Counted from the first letter of the stretch, positions 1-7,034 are shown. The stretch is DNA of 9,971 nucleotides from CAJBLF01 sp964542965 (GCA_964542965.1 CAZIVH010000031.1:1-9971); one strand, 5' to 3'. Numbers and translations are program-made. Notes: generated by a model not told the origin, from the letters alone.

Positions 1-191
1 TATATATTTACTATTGTGTCATGGTAAAATATATCTCCGGTTGGTATCAAGCCACGGTATCTGGTGCAAATGAAATCATCACATTCACGTATGTTGTCTT
101 CATTGGCTGCGGAGAAAAATCAAAATAAAACGCTTTCATGTATATATACGAAGAAGTAGACACTTTGTGACAAGAAAATAACGGGAATCCT
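1..191. other. Left edge: weak short open frames, no confident gene
   Basis: No confident gene is visible here. On the plus strand a frame is open from the window edge to a TAA at 126-128 and ends ...FTYVVFIGCGEKSK; it could be the C-terminus of a gene entering from the left, convergent with the deacetylase. On the minus strand a 42-residue frame runs from an ATG at 140-138 to a TAG near base 12 and contains one TGA. With only two stop codons in table 25, frames of this size occur by chance, so neither is called. No clear terminator hairpin lies between 129 and 191. Confidence 0.25.
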
Positions 192-893
192 TTACAATAT
201 TTTATCAGCATCCTGTGGGTGTACGTTCTGGACGATCTTTTCTATCGTCTGCGGTGTCCGAGATCTCTCATGCAACAATATCGTATCCCCTGTTTTCATC
301 CTGGCAATATCCTCATCTTTTGGAGCGCCTATACAATCCCAAAGGTCAACGTCCTGATGCCGAAACATAGGAGTCTCATATCCAAGCGAATCAAGGAAAA
401 CATTGAACTCCTGTCTATAATATTTTGGAGGTTGATTGCCATACGGATATCTGATATATTTTTTTTCTCGCGGAACGCCCGCTTCTTCATAAAGATCTCC
501 TATAAGAGAATCCGACACGAGAATTTGTGATTTTGCTTGATCGATGGTAAGCGTCTGAAAATTTGGATGAGAAAAACTATGATTTCAGACATAATGTCAC
601 ATTTTGAGCACCTCTATGACGTTTTTTCTGGTAGTCTCCGTCACTCCCGATGTCACGATATAGAAAATTCACCTGTATTGATGTTTATCCAAGGTTCTGG
701 CTATATCTACCATATACTTACTCGGCCCGTCATCGATAGTAAACAGAATATCGTTGTTCACCTGTTTCGTAATCTGTTCCTTTCTGGGCATATCGTTGAT
801 GGTGGATGTATTGTTTGCATCCGTATCGTTGGTAAACTGAGGAGTACCCAATAATCCTGCTGTAATCGTCAGTCACGCTAACCGTTTTTTCAT
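192..893 (-). CDS. Polysaccharide deacetylase (NodB homology domain), probably secreted
   Basis: A 233-residue protein when TGA is read as Gly; TGA occurs at codon 7 and at three later sites. The N-terminus MKKRLAGLTITAGLLGT looks like a short signal peptide, followed by a linker rich in Asn, Asp and Thr. NodB motifs appear in order: TIDDGP (about 52-57, the metal-binding and catalytic Asp pair), GHYVGNHSFSH (about 99-109, the two metal His), RYPYG (148-152) and ILLHE (about 205-209). In this family the enzyme removes N- or O-acetyl groups from cell-surface polysaccharide, often peptidoglycan or chitin-like chains; the substrate here is not known. The catalytic residues look complete. The start is the ATG at 893, which places the signal peptide first. 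The gene lies 55 bases downstream of gpmI on the same strand, with a TATAAA-like sequence but no good -35 in the gap, so co-transcription is possible. It ends in TAA. Confidence 0.92.
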
Positions 894-948
894 CTATCAC
901 TACAAGAGATAAATATTTTTTATACGGTTATGTTTTTATTTTTTTCTC

Positions 949-2478
949 TTACAATAAAGGCTTCCCTGTCATCTCTTTCGGTATTTCAAGTCCCATGAGT
1001 TGCAAAACCGTCGGTGCGATATCAGCAAGTCATCCGTTTGAGCGTTTAAGCGTTTGAACCTTTCATCATTGTATATATCGCAATGGAACAGGATTCATGC
1101 TATGTGCAGTCATCGGCGCTTCCGGTGTACCCATATCGTCACTATTGCCGTGGTCGGCAGTGATCAAAAGCTCAAAACCGTTCTTGTCGCAGAACGCTAT
1201 GATATCTCAGACAATGGTGTCTAGTTTTTTGATAGCCGTGATGACGGCGTCCATCTTACCCGTGTGGCCTACCATATCGCCGTTGGCGAAGTTGGTGACG
1301 ATGAAATCGAAATCGTTCGCCTTGGCAATGAATTCATCATAGATCTCTTGTGCAGACATTTCCGGATCCAAGTCGTAGGTCGCTACTTTATGTGAAGGGA
1401 CTAAGATATCTTTTTCACCATCTCGGACAATCTGTTTGTCGCCGTTGAAGAATTTCGTAACGTGAGCGAATTTTTCCGTCTCCGCGAGATGCAGCTGACG
1501 AAGCTCATGGTGTGAAATCACTTCAGACAAAGTGTTGATTATCTCCATCGGTTTGATGAAAAGATTGCCTTCGTATTCTTTGTAGTATTTGGTCATCGCG
1601 ACGAAATAGATATCCTGGAGCGGTTTTGTCATAAAGTTTTTGTCTCGTGTCGGATAGAGCTCAGCGGTTTTTTTGTTCATGGAAACTAGGATCGCTTGCG
1701 TCATCTGGCGCGCTCTATCGGAACGGAAATTGAGATGGAAGACCGCATCGCCGCTCTCTATCTGCTCTCCATCGACAAAGCTGACCGGCTTGATGAATTC
1801 GTCCGTGATACCTTGCTCGTATTGTTTCGCGATATATTCGCTCGGGGTGTCGCTGGTCTGCATCTGAGAGAATACTATTTCATCATAGGATTTCTGGATC
1901 CTTTCCCGGTTATTGTCTCTATCCATGCCATAATACCTTCACGCGAAACTCGAGATCTTCACGTTAGGGAATTGTGTGAGGAACTTCTCGAAGTCCACCA
2001 TCAAATCATACGCAGACTTAGGATCCAAGTCTCTGCCATCGCCAAAGAGATGCAAAGAAACGGTGATATCGTTGGGGATGAGTTTCAATATTTTTTGAAG
2101 ATGCGTATCCATCGCGTGTACGCCACCAGGACCGAAAAGCTGTAACAGGTGGAGCACGGAATTGTTTTTTTTGCAGTGCTCGATACCTGCTATGAATTCA
2201 GTCAATTTCGCAAATGAGCCATCGTCGAGCATATCGTCGATCTCGACTAAATTCTGCTTGATGATCCTTCAGGAACCGATCGTCATATGACCGACTTCGG
2301 AATTTCCCATCTGTCCATCGGGAAGTCCTACCGCTCTGGCGCAGGCGTCCAATGAGGAATATGGTTCAGAAAAAAGTTTTGTGAATAATGGAGAATGTGC
2401 TTGGATGATTCCGTTATGGGTAGGCGTCGTGAAATTGATGCCGAATCCGTCGAGGATGATGAGGGCGAGTTTTTTCAT
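949..2478 (-). CDS. gpmI: 2,3-bisphosphoglycerate-independent phosphoglycerate mutase
   Basis: A full-length 509-residue enzyme, the normal iPGM size, interconverting 3- and 2-phosphoglycerate in glycolysis with two Mn ions. LILDGFG (N-terminus, Asp10) and GNSEVGH (catalytic Ser60) are present, as are HLFGDGRD, GRYYGMDRDN and FRSDRARQ of the phosphotransferase domain, and the C-terminal metal site ADHGNSDDM...AHS. Six in-frame TGA codons fall where Gly is expected, for example IGS-G-RI, SFA-G-RYYGMDRD and YIQ-GG-K. Without recoding the gene would look like several fragments. It ends in TAA at 949-951. The ATG sits directly against the run of N, so its promoter and leader are not visible. It is an ordinary housekeeping gene and the best internal proof of the genetic code. 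Confidence 0.97.
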
Positions 2479-2578
2479 NNNNNNNNNNNNNNNNNNNNNN
2501 NNNNNNNNNNNNNNNNNNNNNNNNNNNNNNNNNNNNNNNNNNNNNNNNNNNNNNNNNNNNNNNNNNNNNNNNNNNNNN
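2479..2578. other. Assembly gap (100 N)
   Basis: Exactly 100 N, the conventional placeholder for a scaffold join of unknown size. It hides the C-terminus of comM and the upstream region of gpmI. The adjacency of these two genes therefore rests on scaffolding, although both sides use TGA as Gly. Confidence 0.98.
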
Positions 2579-3885
2579 GTGATCGAAGTTCAGGCAAATC
2601 TTTGTTGTTGGAGTTTTCGGGCATTGATGACTTTGTCTCTAATCGTGACAGAGCTTTCGCCTTTGATATTGTCCAAGACTTTTTCGATATCTTCACGCGG
2701 GATTTCGAGCACCATATCGATGCGGTCCAAAAGCGGGCCGGAAATTTTCGCTTGGTAACGCTTGATATCCATGTGCGAACAGCTGCACGCTTTTTCGCGG
2801 TCCTTGTAATATCAGCAGATGCACGGATTCATCGCTGCGACGAACATAAAATTTGCGGGATATTGGATAGTGCCGGAGACGCGCGAGATGACGACGGATT
2901 TGTCTTCCAGTGGCTGACGAAGCACTTCGAGTACCTCGCGCGGAAACTCGGTCAACTCGTCGAAGAACAGAATTCACTTGTGTGCCAAAGAAATCTCTCC
3001 CGGTGTCAAACGGCTTCATCATCAGGTAATGGAGATCTTCGATGCGGTGTGATGCACCTGACGAAATGGCCTTTTGGTGATGAGCGGTAATTCTTTGTTT
3101 AGTTTTCAAACAACGGAATAAATCTGCGAGACTTCTAAAATCTCTTCGAATCCCAAGGGCGGCAGAATGCTCGGCAACGCCTTGCTGAGTAAGGTCTTTC
3201 CGCTTCCTGGTGCGCCGACCATGAGGATATTGTGAAAACCTGCAGCCGCGATCGCTAACGCTCTCTTGGCAAGCAAATGTCACTTGATCTGCGAGAAATC
3301 TACGTCATGTTCTTTGCCGTTTTCGTATAATTGTTCGATATCTTTCGCCTGATCGATAGGCGCCAACGATTTTCCATAGACGAAATATTCCACCACTTCA
3401 CTGAACATCTTTAACGGATAAATCGTGATTCACGGAACGTATTCCAATTCATAGACGTTCTCCTCCGGCACGAAGAAATGCTTGTAGCCATGCTGCATCG
3501 CAGCGATAACAGAAGGCAGCAATCCGTTGACTCTTTTGACGCTGCCGTCCAAACCCAGCTCTCCGAAAAACAGAAATTCATCGATATTGGTCGTCACGTT
3601 ATGTTCGTAGATGAGCAGTAAAATAGCCACCGCCATCGGCAAATCGAAGCTCGTCCCGACTTTCCTGATATCGGAGGGAGATAAATTGAGCACGATTTTT
3701 CTCTTGGGTAATTCTATGGCGACATTGCGAAACGTAGCTTTGAGACGCTCTTTGGATTCTTTGATGGCGGCATCAGGCAGTCAGACTATTTCAATCGTCG
3801 GCAGCGATTTGCTGGAATCCGCTTCGATGATAATCTCGTAACCTTCGAGTCCGACATTGGCATAGGTTTTGACTTTTTGGATCAT
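2579..3885 (-). CDS. comM: YifB/ComM family Mg-chelatase-like AAA+ ATPase, C-terminus lost in gap
   Basis: 435 codons are visible of an expected roughly 500. The N-terminal Lon-protease-like S5 domain comes first (about 1-170; MIQKVKTYANVGLEGYEIIIE, then EIVGLPDAAIKESKERL). The AAA+ domain follows: SQIKGHLLAKRAL, Walker A GAPGSGKT (224-231), RPFRQVHHTAS, GEISLAHKGILFFDE with Walker B (about 305-310), a Cys-rich MNPCICGYY...CSCSH segment (352-371) and KISGPLLDRID (380-390). Ten TGA codons encode Gly, including TGA-TGA-TGA at the conserved GGG (288-290). ComM homologues are hexameric helicases that extend DNA heteroduplex during natural transformation, so uptake of free DNA is plausible here. 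The start is the first ATG before the conserved N-terminus. The DUF559 gene ends 23 bases upstream, and no convincing promoter lies between them. Confidence 0.95.
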
Positions 3886-3892
3886 GATATTC

Positions 3893-3917
3893 AATTACGA
3901 ATTTAAAATTACGAATT
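3893..3917. repeat. Short direct repeat AATTACGAATT x2
   Basis: Two copies of AATTACGAATT lie at 3893-3903 and 3907-3917, between comM and the end of the DUF559 gene. The second copy supplies the DUF559 TAA stop (3909-3911). It may mark the edge of an inserted module. Confidence 0.6.
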
Positions 3918-4316
3918 AAGAATTTTATGTCTTTTTTTTATGATCTCTTCCAATTCACTGATTACTCATCACAGATTTTTCTCAACATCCTCGTTGTTAA
4001 ATCTGACCACGAGAACTCCTTTCTTATAAATCTCAGCATCTCTCTGGCAATCATATTCAATGGTTTCGTTATGATATCAGCCATCGAGTTCCACTCACAG
4101 AAGCAGTTTAGAACAATAGAAGTCGAGAATAAAAGAACCTATGATCTTTTGTCTTCTGAATTTGTAACCAAGTAATTTTTTTCCTTTCAATGCTACATGC
4201 CAAAATATTCACTCTGCTCTCGTGGGAGTGTTCCTATTCTCTCTGGAATAATCAATCAAGCTTCTATTATAAGCGATGTAGTCAACCCCTTTCCACTTCG
4301 TGGCATTCCCCCTCAC
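3909..4316 (-). CDS. DUF559 (Vsr/PD-(D/E)XK-like) endonuclease-domain protein
   Basis: Read with TGA as Gly (five codons), this frame carries the whole DUF559 pattern: YNRSLIDYSRENRNTPTRAEGIFW, then LLGYKFRRQKIIGSFILDFYC, the acidic GVELDGGYH, and a C-terminal VLVVRFNNEDVEKNLGG. DUF559 proteins resemble very-short-patch-repair nucleases; Asp in FILDFYC and Glu/Asp in ELDG are the expected metal ligands. The domain is complete. The start is uncertain. GTG at 4316 is used here (135 aa) because homology begins at about residue 13, and the frame further upstream runs through hairpin repeats and a terminator. An ATG near 4513 is an alternative. The role is unproven; such genes are often found next to palindromic repeats, as here. 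Confidence 0.82.
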
Positions 4317-4496
4317 AGGGGAAGACGTCCCTCCCTGATAGGGGAGGTATGCGCCAATAGGCGCTAGGTGGGGTTGCTGAATCGCTAATCTTTCCTCCTG
4401 ACAGAGGACAGCGTCCACTAAAATCTTGCACTCCTCTCTGTCAGGAGAGGTGGGGTGAGGTTGTTCGCAAAAAAATGCTAGGTGGGGTTGCTTCAT
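4307..4496. repeat. Cluster of five small GC-rich hairpins with a direct repeat
   Basis: Five short inverted repeats are packed into 190 bases: CCCCT-CAC-AGGGG (4309-4321); CTCCC...GGGAG (about 4331-4346); GCGCC-AATA-GGCGC (4351-4364); TCCTC-CTGACA-GAGGA (4393-4408); CCTCTC-TGTCAG-GAGAGG (4433-4450). GCTAGGTGGGGTTGCT occurs twice, at 4363-4378 and 4478-4493. The GC-rich composition contrasts with the AT-rich flanks. The cluster overlaps the 5' end of the DUF559 gene and looks like a REP- or MITE-like repeat. A related GGGGG-type hairpin follows the gene at 8281-8715. Confidence 0.75.
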
Positions 4497-4514
4497 CACA
4501 CGATAAACCATATC

Positions 4515-4545
4515 AAAAAAAAAGACGCTAAAACTCCTTAGCATC
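4515..4545 (-). terminator. Intrinsic terminator of the HTH/acidic-protein unit
   Basis: On the minus strand GATGCTAA pairs with TTAGCGTC (8 bp, one G-U) around a 6-base loop and is followed by nine T (4515-4523). It lies 70 bases after the 49-aa gene. It also argues against any DUF559 start upstream of 4545. The rest of 4546-4615 holds nothing recognised. Confidence 0.85.
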
Positions 4546-4615
4546 TCATTCCTTATGTTTGGACTATGTGGCAACGAAAAGAATTTTAGCAATCTCCAGA
4601 AAAAATTCAAGAGGT

Positions 4616-4765
4616 CTATATCAGCAACACTTCATCATCTTCCTCCTCTTCTTCTCTATCTACCTCATCCATGTCTTCATCGTCATCATCATCGTCCTTT
4701 TCTAGAACGAGCTGGCGATAAGAAAAATCATAGAGATAGCGTGAATAGAGGTCAGTGAAATTCAT
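4616..4765 (-). CDS. 49-residue highly acidic small protein
   Basis: ATG at 4765 to TAG at 4616-4618. The N-terminal part is aromatic and partly basic (MNFTDLYSRYLYDFSYRQLV), followed by a stretch dominated by Asp and Glu (about residues 22-45), with a hydrophobic end VLLI. It contains no Gly, so TGA use cannot be judged. It lies 23 bases after the HTH-like gene and before a strong terminator, so the two probably form one transcript. The function is not recognised. Acidic tails like this can mimic DNA or bind basic proteins, but that is only a guess. Low-complexity codons (GAT, GAA) make a chance frame possible, although operon position and terminator favour a real gene. Confidence 0.55.
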   Translation of the reverse strand: MNFTDLYSRYLYDFSYRQLVLEKDDDDDDEDMDEVDREEEEEDDEVLLI

Positions 4766-4788
4766 GCGTGATAGTATTCAGAATAAAA

Positions 4789-4980
4789 TTATTTTTTGGT
4801 AGTGAAGAGTGAAGGATTGTAATATTTGGTGTATGCTTTGTTGAAATCCTTTGCGTTGATCTTGAGGCCTTTGCTCGTGAAAGTGTCGACCTTGTGTTTC
4901 TTGATGATCTTCCTAACAACCGGTAACGTGACGCCGAAGATAGCAACGATTTCATCTAGAGAACAATATGTTTTTACCAT
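4789..4980 (-). CDS. Small helix-turn-helix-like protein
   Basis: A 63-residue basic protein. CSLDEIVAIFGVTLPVVRKIIKKHKV (about 6-31) fits a helix-turn-helix of the excisionase/MerR-like type, followed by a short wing-like region TFTSKGLKINAKDFNKAY. DNA binding is inferred from this pattern only. The start is ATG at 4980; a GTG directly before it (4983) is possible, and AGAGGTG sits too close to be a normal ribosome site. It has two Gly, both GGN. It leads a two-gene unit with the acidic protein. A possible promoter lies near 5080-5107. A very AT-rich tandem repeat forms its leader. Confidence 0.7.
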   Translation of the reverse strand: MVKTYCSLDEIVAIFGVTLPVVRKIIKKHKVDTFTSKGLKINAKDFNKAYTKYYNPSLFTTKK

Positions 4981-4990
4981 CACCTCTATG

Positions 4991-5032
4991 TTAAAATTTT
5001 AAATTTTTAATTTTAAATTTTAAATTTTAAAA
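4991..5032. repeat. AT-only tandem repeat (AAAATTT units)
   Basis: A 42-base tract of only A and T, made of imperfect repeats of AAAATTT on the minus strand, just upstream of the HTH-like gene. It supplies the first in-frame TAA (5020-5022) for read-through of the gene at 5161-5532. Confidence 0.75.
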
Positions 5033-5079
5033 CCCACGCTTCGATGTTGCAGTAGTGTACATGAGTTTTTTTCAGGTAA

Positions 5080-5107
5080 AAGGTAGGGAAAATCACCGCA
5101 TTTTCAA
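5080..5107 (-). promoter_or_regulatory. Possible promoter of the HTH-like gene
   Basis: TTGAAA (5102-5107), a 16-base spacer and TACCTT (5080-5085). The -10 is poor, but the position directly after the T tract of a terminator matches the arrangement at other junctions here. The leader would be about 90 bases. Confidence 0.35.
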
Positions 5108-5111
5108 CATC

Positions 5112-5141
5112 AAAAAAAACCCTCCGCGAAACCGCGAAGGG
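5112..5141 (-). terminator. Intrinsic terminator after the 123-aa gene
   Basis: On the minus strand CCCTTCGCG pairs with CGCGGAGGG (9 bp, one G-U) around a 4-base loop, followed by eight T (5112-5119). It starts 20 bases after the TGA at 5161. Confidence 0.92.
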
Positions 5142-5160
5142 CAAAATAAGGTATACATGA

Positions 5161-5532
5161 TCATTTGAAATACTCGGTAATGCCCGGCACCAACATCTTC
5201 AATAACGACTTGTTTTCATCACGTTCGGCATATACCGTAAGGATTTCCTCTGTTTCTTTTCCGAAATGCATATCAAGATCGATAAAGCAACCGTTTGTAA
5301 GCACACCGATTTCGGAGAAAAAGAAAGAATCTGATCGTATCGGACAAGCAATAAGCACCCCGGTGGCTGATTTCCAGATCAACACTATTCCTCTACTAGT
5401 GCCCTGAATTTCCAGTTCCCTATTGGTGATCTTATTGTATTCTTTCAGCTTGTAACTGAAATCAACTTCAGCTGGCGTCATAGCGCTCGCTAACTTCATC
5501 ATTGATAAAAGATCTTCGAATACTTTATCCAT
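5161..5532 (-). CDS. Unrecognised 123-aa protein ending at a TGA codon
   Basis: ATG at 5532, 21 bases after the predicted transcription start of a good promoter. The protein is alpha/beta in look: a helical start (MDKVFEDLLSMMKLASAM), then strands such as GIVLIWKSATGVLIACPI and FFFSEIGVL, and a charged end. No family is recognised; the pattern somewhat recalls type III secretion chaperone-like folds, but this is weak. All seven Gly are GGN. It is odd that the frame closes with TGA (5161-5163), which means Gly elsewhere in this genome, and that an intrinsic terminator follows 20 bases later. Strict table 25 translation would add 47 residues through the hairpin and T tract to a TAA at 5020. The short form is preferred here because transcription should stop at the hairpin. 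Confidence 0.7.
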   Translation of the reverse strand: MDKVFEDLLSMMKLASAMTPAEVDFSYKLKEYNKITNRELEIQGTSRGIVLIWKSATGVLIACPIRSDSFFFSEIGVLTNGCFIDLDMHFGKETEEILTVYAERDENKSLLKMLVPGITEYFK

Positions 5533-5559
5533 GGGACTTTTATTTTTGGTATATATTTT

Positions 5560-5587
5560 TTTATATATATTTGCTGCAAAAAGTCAA
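5560..5587 (-). promoter_or_regulatory. Promoter of the 123-aa gene
   Basis: TTGACT (5582-5587), a 16-base spacer and TATAAA (5560-5565); the leader to the ATG at 5532 would be about 21 bases. It begins seven bases after the T run of the preceding terminator. Confidence 0.75.
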
Positions 5588-5593
5588 GTTAAC

Positions 5594-5615
5594 AAAAAGG
5601 CTGGAAACACCAGCC
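5594..5615 (-). terminator. Terminator of the 6917-5621 operon
   Basis: On the minus strand GGCTGG and CCAGCC form a perfect 6-bp stem around TGTTT, followed by TTTTT (5594-5598). It lies five bases after the TAA of the membrane protein gene. Confidence 0.85.
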
Positions 5616-5620
5616 GATCA

Positions 5621-6259
5621 TTATTTTGCATACGGATACATGTAGATTTTGACGATACGTCTCACTATATACGCACCCCATACACGAAGAAGATAACTTA
5701 TCAACAGACAACTGCAAAGGAGATACCACCCGTTGACGATCAGCCCTGAATATATCAGTGCCATAAACCCCATGCTGATAACTGTACGCCAAAGGGAATT
5801 CCGTTTCCAGGTATTGAGGAATCTCGGATTCCAGGGGTCTTGCCGAATATAGCGCGTCATATGGATATATCCTATGAAGACGATCATATCAACAACGACA
5901 AGCATCCAACTCATGATCACTCCGATGGTAATGATACGCTGAGCGATTTGTTCAGCATGATGACCTATCCACTGCTGCAGTCTCACATAGCCGGGATCCA
6001 GATACGCAATCCAGAGCATAAAAGGTAAGAGATACATGACGATATTGGATAGCCATCCTATCATCCCTTTGGGCTCTTTTTTGTAGGGAGCAACACGAGG
6101 TTCTTTGCATGCTTTCCAACTCGTGATCACACGCTCTTCCACCTTGGGATGCAATCGATAACGAGCGATATACCATTGTTCATATCGAGTCAATTGTCGA
6201 GGCTGTTCTCCCGACCATACAGAATCAGATTTCGGTTTTTTTTGTTTTTTTGTTTTCAT
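5621..6259 (-). CDS. Polytopic membrane protein of unknown function (212 aa)
   Basis: The N-terminal ~65 residues are basic and probably cytoplasmic (MKTKKQKKPKSD...). Predicted membrane segments are at about 67-88 (IGWLSNIVMYLLPFMLWIAYL), 109-132 (IITIGVIMSWMLVVVDMIVF), and 158-196, which may hold two spans (VISMGFMALIYSGLIV and YLLCSCLLISYLL). Tryptophan and tyrosine are abundant at the likely interfaces. No enzymatic motif or known transporter signature is seen. All 11 Gly are GGN. It starts 31 bases after the 208-aa gene with no promoter or terminator between, so the two form an operon that ends at the hairpin at 5594-5615. It ends in TAA. Confidence 0.85.
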   Translation of the reverse strand: MKTKKQKKPKSDSVWSGEQPRQLTRYEQWYIARYRLHPKVEERVITSWKACKEPRVAPYKKEPKGMIGWLSNIVMYLLPFMLWIAYLDPGYVRLQQWIGHHAEQIAQRIITIGVIMSWMLVVVDMIVFIGYIHMTRYIRQDPWNPRFLNTWKRNSLWRTVISMGFMALIYSGLIVNGWYLLCSCLLISYLLRVWGAYIVRRIVKIYMYPYAK

Positions 6260-6290
6260 ATATTTTAGGATTTTTTATTGCGCGTTCGGG

Positions 6291-6917
6291 TTAATTTTCA
6301 TTCTTGTATCCATCTTCGTTGTAGATATTTCCTTTGATATACATCAATATCTCTTCGCCGGTCACGCCATCAGGCAGACAGGTTTCCTGTTTCGCCAGTA
6401 ATTTTCTAAAGAACCGAAGCGCATATCTACTCACTATCGGCTCATCCTGGACATATTCGTCCATCTCCTGCTCTATGGTAGGAAGTATATTTTCGATAAG
6501 TTCCTCTCTGGTCTCCCCTTCGACGACGGCAATCTCCTTGAAGAATTTCTCCGTACTGATGCAGAATTTTCCGATAGCGTCAAACATGCATCCGAGATTT
6601 ACCATATCGTAGCTGAATTGGTCAGCATTCAGTGCATCTTTTTTGAAATATTTTTTTACCGCTTTCGCTTCTTCGGGATGCGCTGCGGCATATTTCGGAT
6701 CATCGCATTCTATTTGCAGCTTCGACATCGTGATGAGATGCGACATCTTTTCGAGGAACGCATTTGCCTTTTCGACCACGGGAGGAAGATAGTTGGGCGA
6801 TGTGCTCAAAATATCGGACATCTGCTGCTGACTGATTTTCCTGATCTTGTGGACATCGACGAGCGTATGCACGACAGTGCTTTCATCGATCTGGTGTTTG
6901 AGTTTTTCTGGATGCAT
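6291..6917 (-). CDS. Unrecognised helical cytoplasmic protein (208 aa)
   Basis: ATG at 6917, about 24 bases after the predicted start from the bidirectional promoter. The protein is mostly helical and charged, with no signal peptide or membrane span. Residues 1-60 (DVHKIRKISQQQMSDILSTS) have an HTH-like feel but do not give a clear motif. An acidic middle (EGETREELIENILPTIEQEMDEY) and a C-terminal LPDGVTGEEILMYIKGN follow. Cys is scattered (71, 110, 119, 180) and forms no metal motif. All seven Gly are GGN, and the stop is TAA. It is the first gene of an operon with the membrane protein, so the two may work together, and it is divergent from the Cys-rich gene at 7035. Confidence 0.85.
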   Translation of the reverse strand: MHPEKLKHQIDESTVVHTLVDVHKIRKISQQQMSDILSTSPNYLPPVVEKANAFLEKMSHLITMSKLQIECDDPKYAAAHPEEAKAVKKYFKKDALNADQFSYDMVNLGCMFDAIGKFCISTEKFFKEIAVVEGETREELIENILPTIEQEMDEYVQDEPIVSRYALRFFRKLLAKQETCLPDGVTGEEILMYIKGNIYNEDGYKNEN

Positions 6918-6947
6918 AGGCGATAGATGAAATAAATGATGTTATAT

Positions 6948-7011
6948 TTTATATCTATTTCCCAACAGAAGTCAACAAAAGTATTGCAATCGAGAAGCAG
7001 ATGTTTATACT
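6948..7011. promoter_or_regulatory. Bidirectional promoter, copy A
   Basis: Back-to-back promoters. Plus strand: TTGCAA (6984-6989), 16-base spacer, TATACT (7006-7011), serving the gene at 7035. Minus strand: TTGACT (6970-6975), 16-base spacer, TATAAA (6948-6953), serving the gene at 6917. The two -35 boxes are only 8 bases apart. Bases 6955-7011 are repeated at 9414-9470 (47 of 57 identical). Confidence 0.8.
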
Positions 7012-7034
7012 CAAAAAAACAAATATTTATACCT

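Noticed and set aside
192..893. UGA as tryptophan (table 4)
   Set aside because: Trp at the NodB sites GHYVGNHSFSH or at the ComM GGG would contradict strongly conserved glycines.
949..2478. gpmI as a pseudogene with several nonsense mutations
   Set aside because: Every break is TGA at a Gly position, length and active-site residues are intact, and other genes show the same pattern.
2395..3090. Plus-strand frame across the run of N
   Set aside because: It is antisense to comM and exists only because N codons do not count as stops.
3927..4175. Plus-strand 82-aa frame
   Set aside because: It is antisense to the DUF559 gene, whose domain motifs are clear on the minus strand.
4307..4496. CRISPR array
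   Set aside because: The hairpins differ from each other and there is no regular repeat-spacer pattern or nearby cas gene.
4209..4610. DUF559 start at the ATG at 4610
   Set aside because: That N-terminus would be encoded by a terminator hairpin with its T tract and by the repeat cluster.
6936..7034. N-terminal extension of the 7035 gene
   Set aside because: It would translate the conserved bidirectional promoter; the ATG at 7035 follows the -10 at normal distance.
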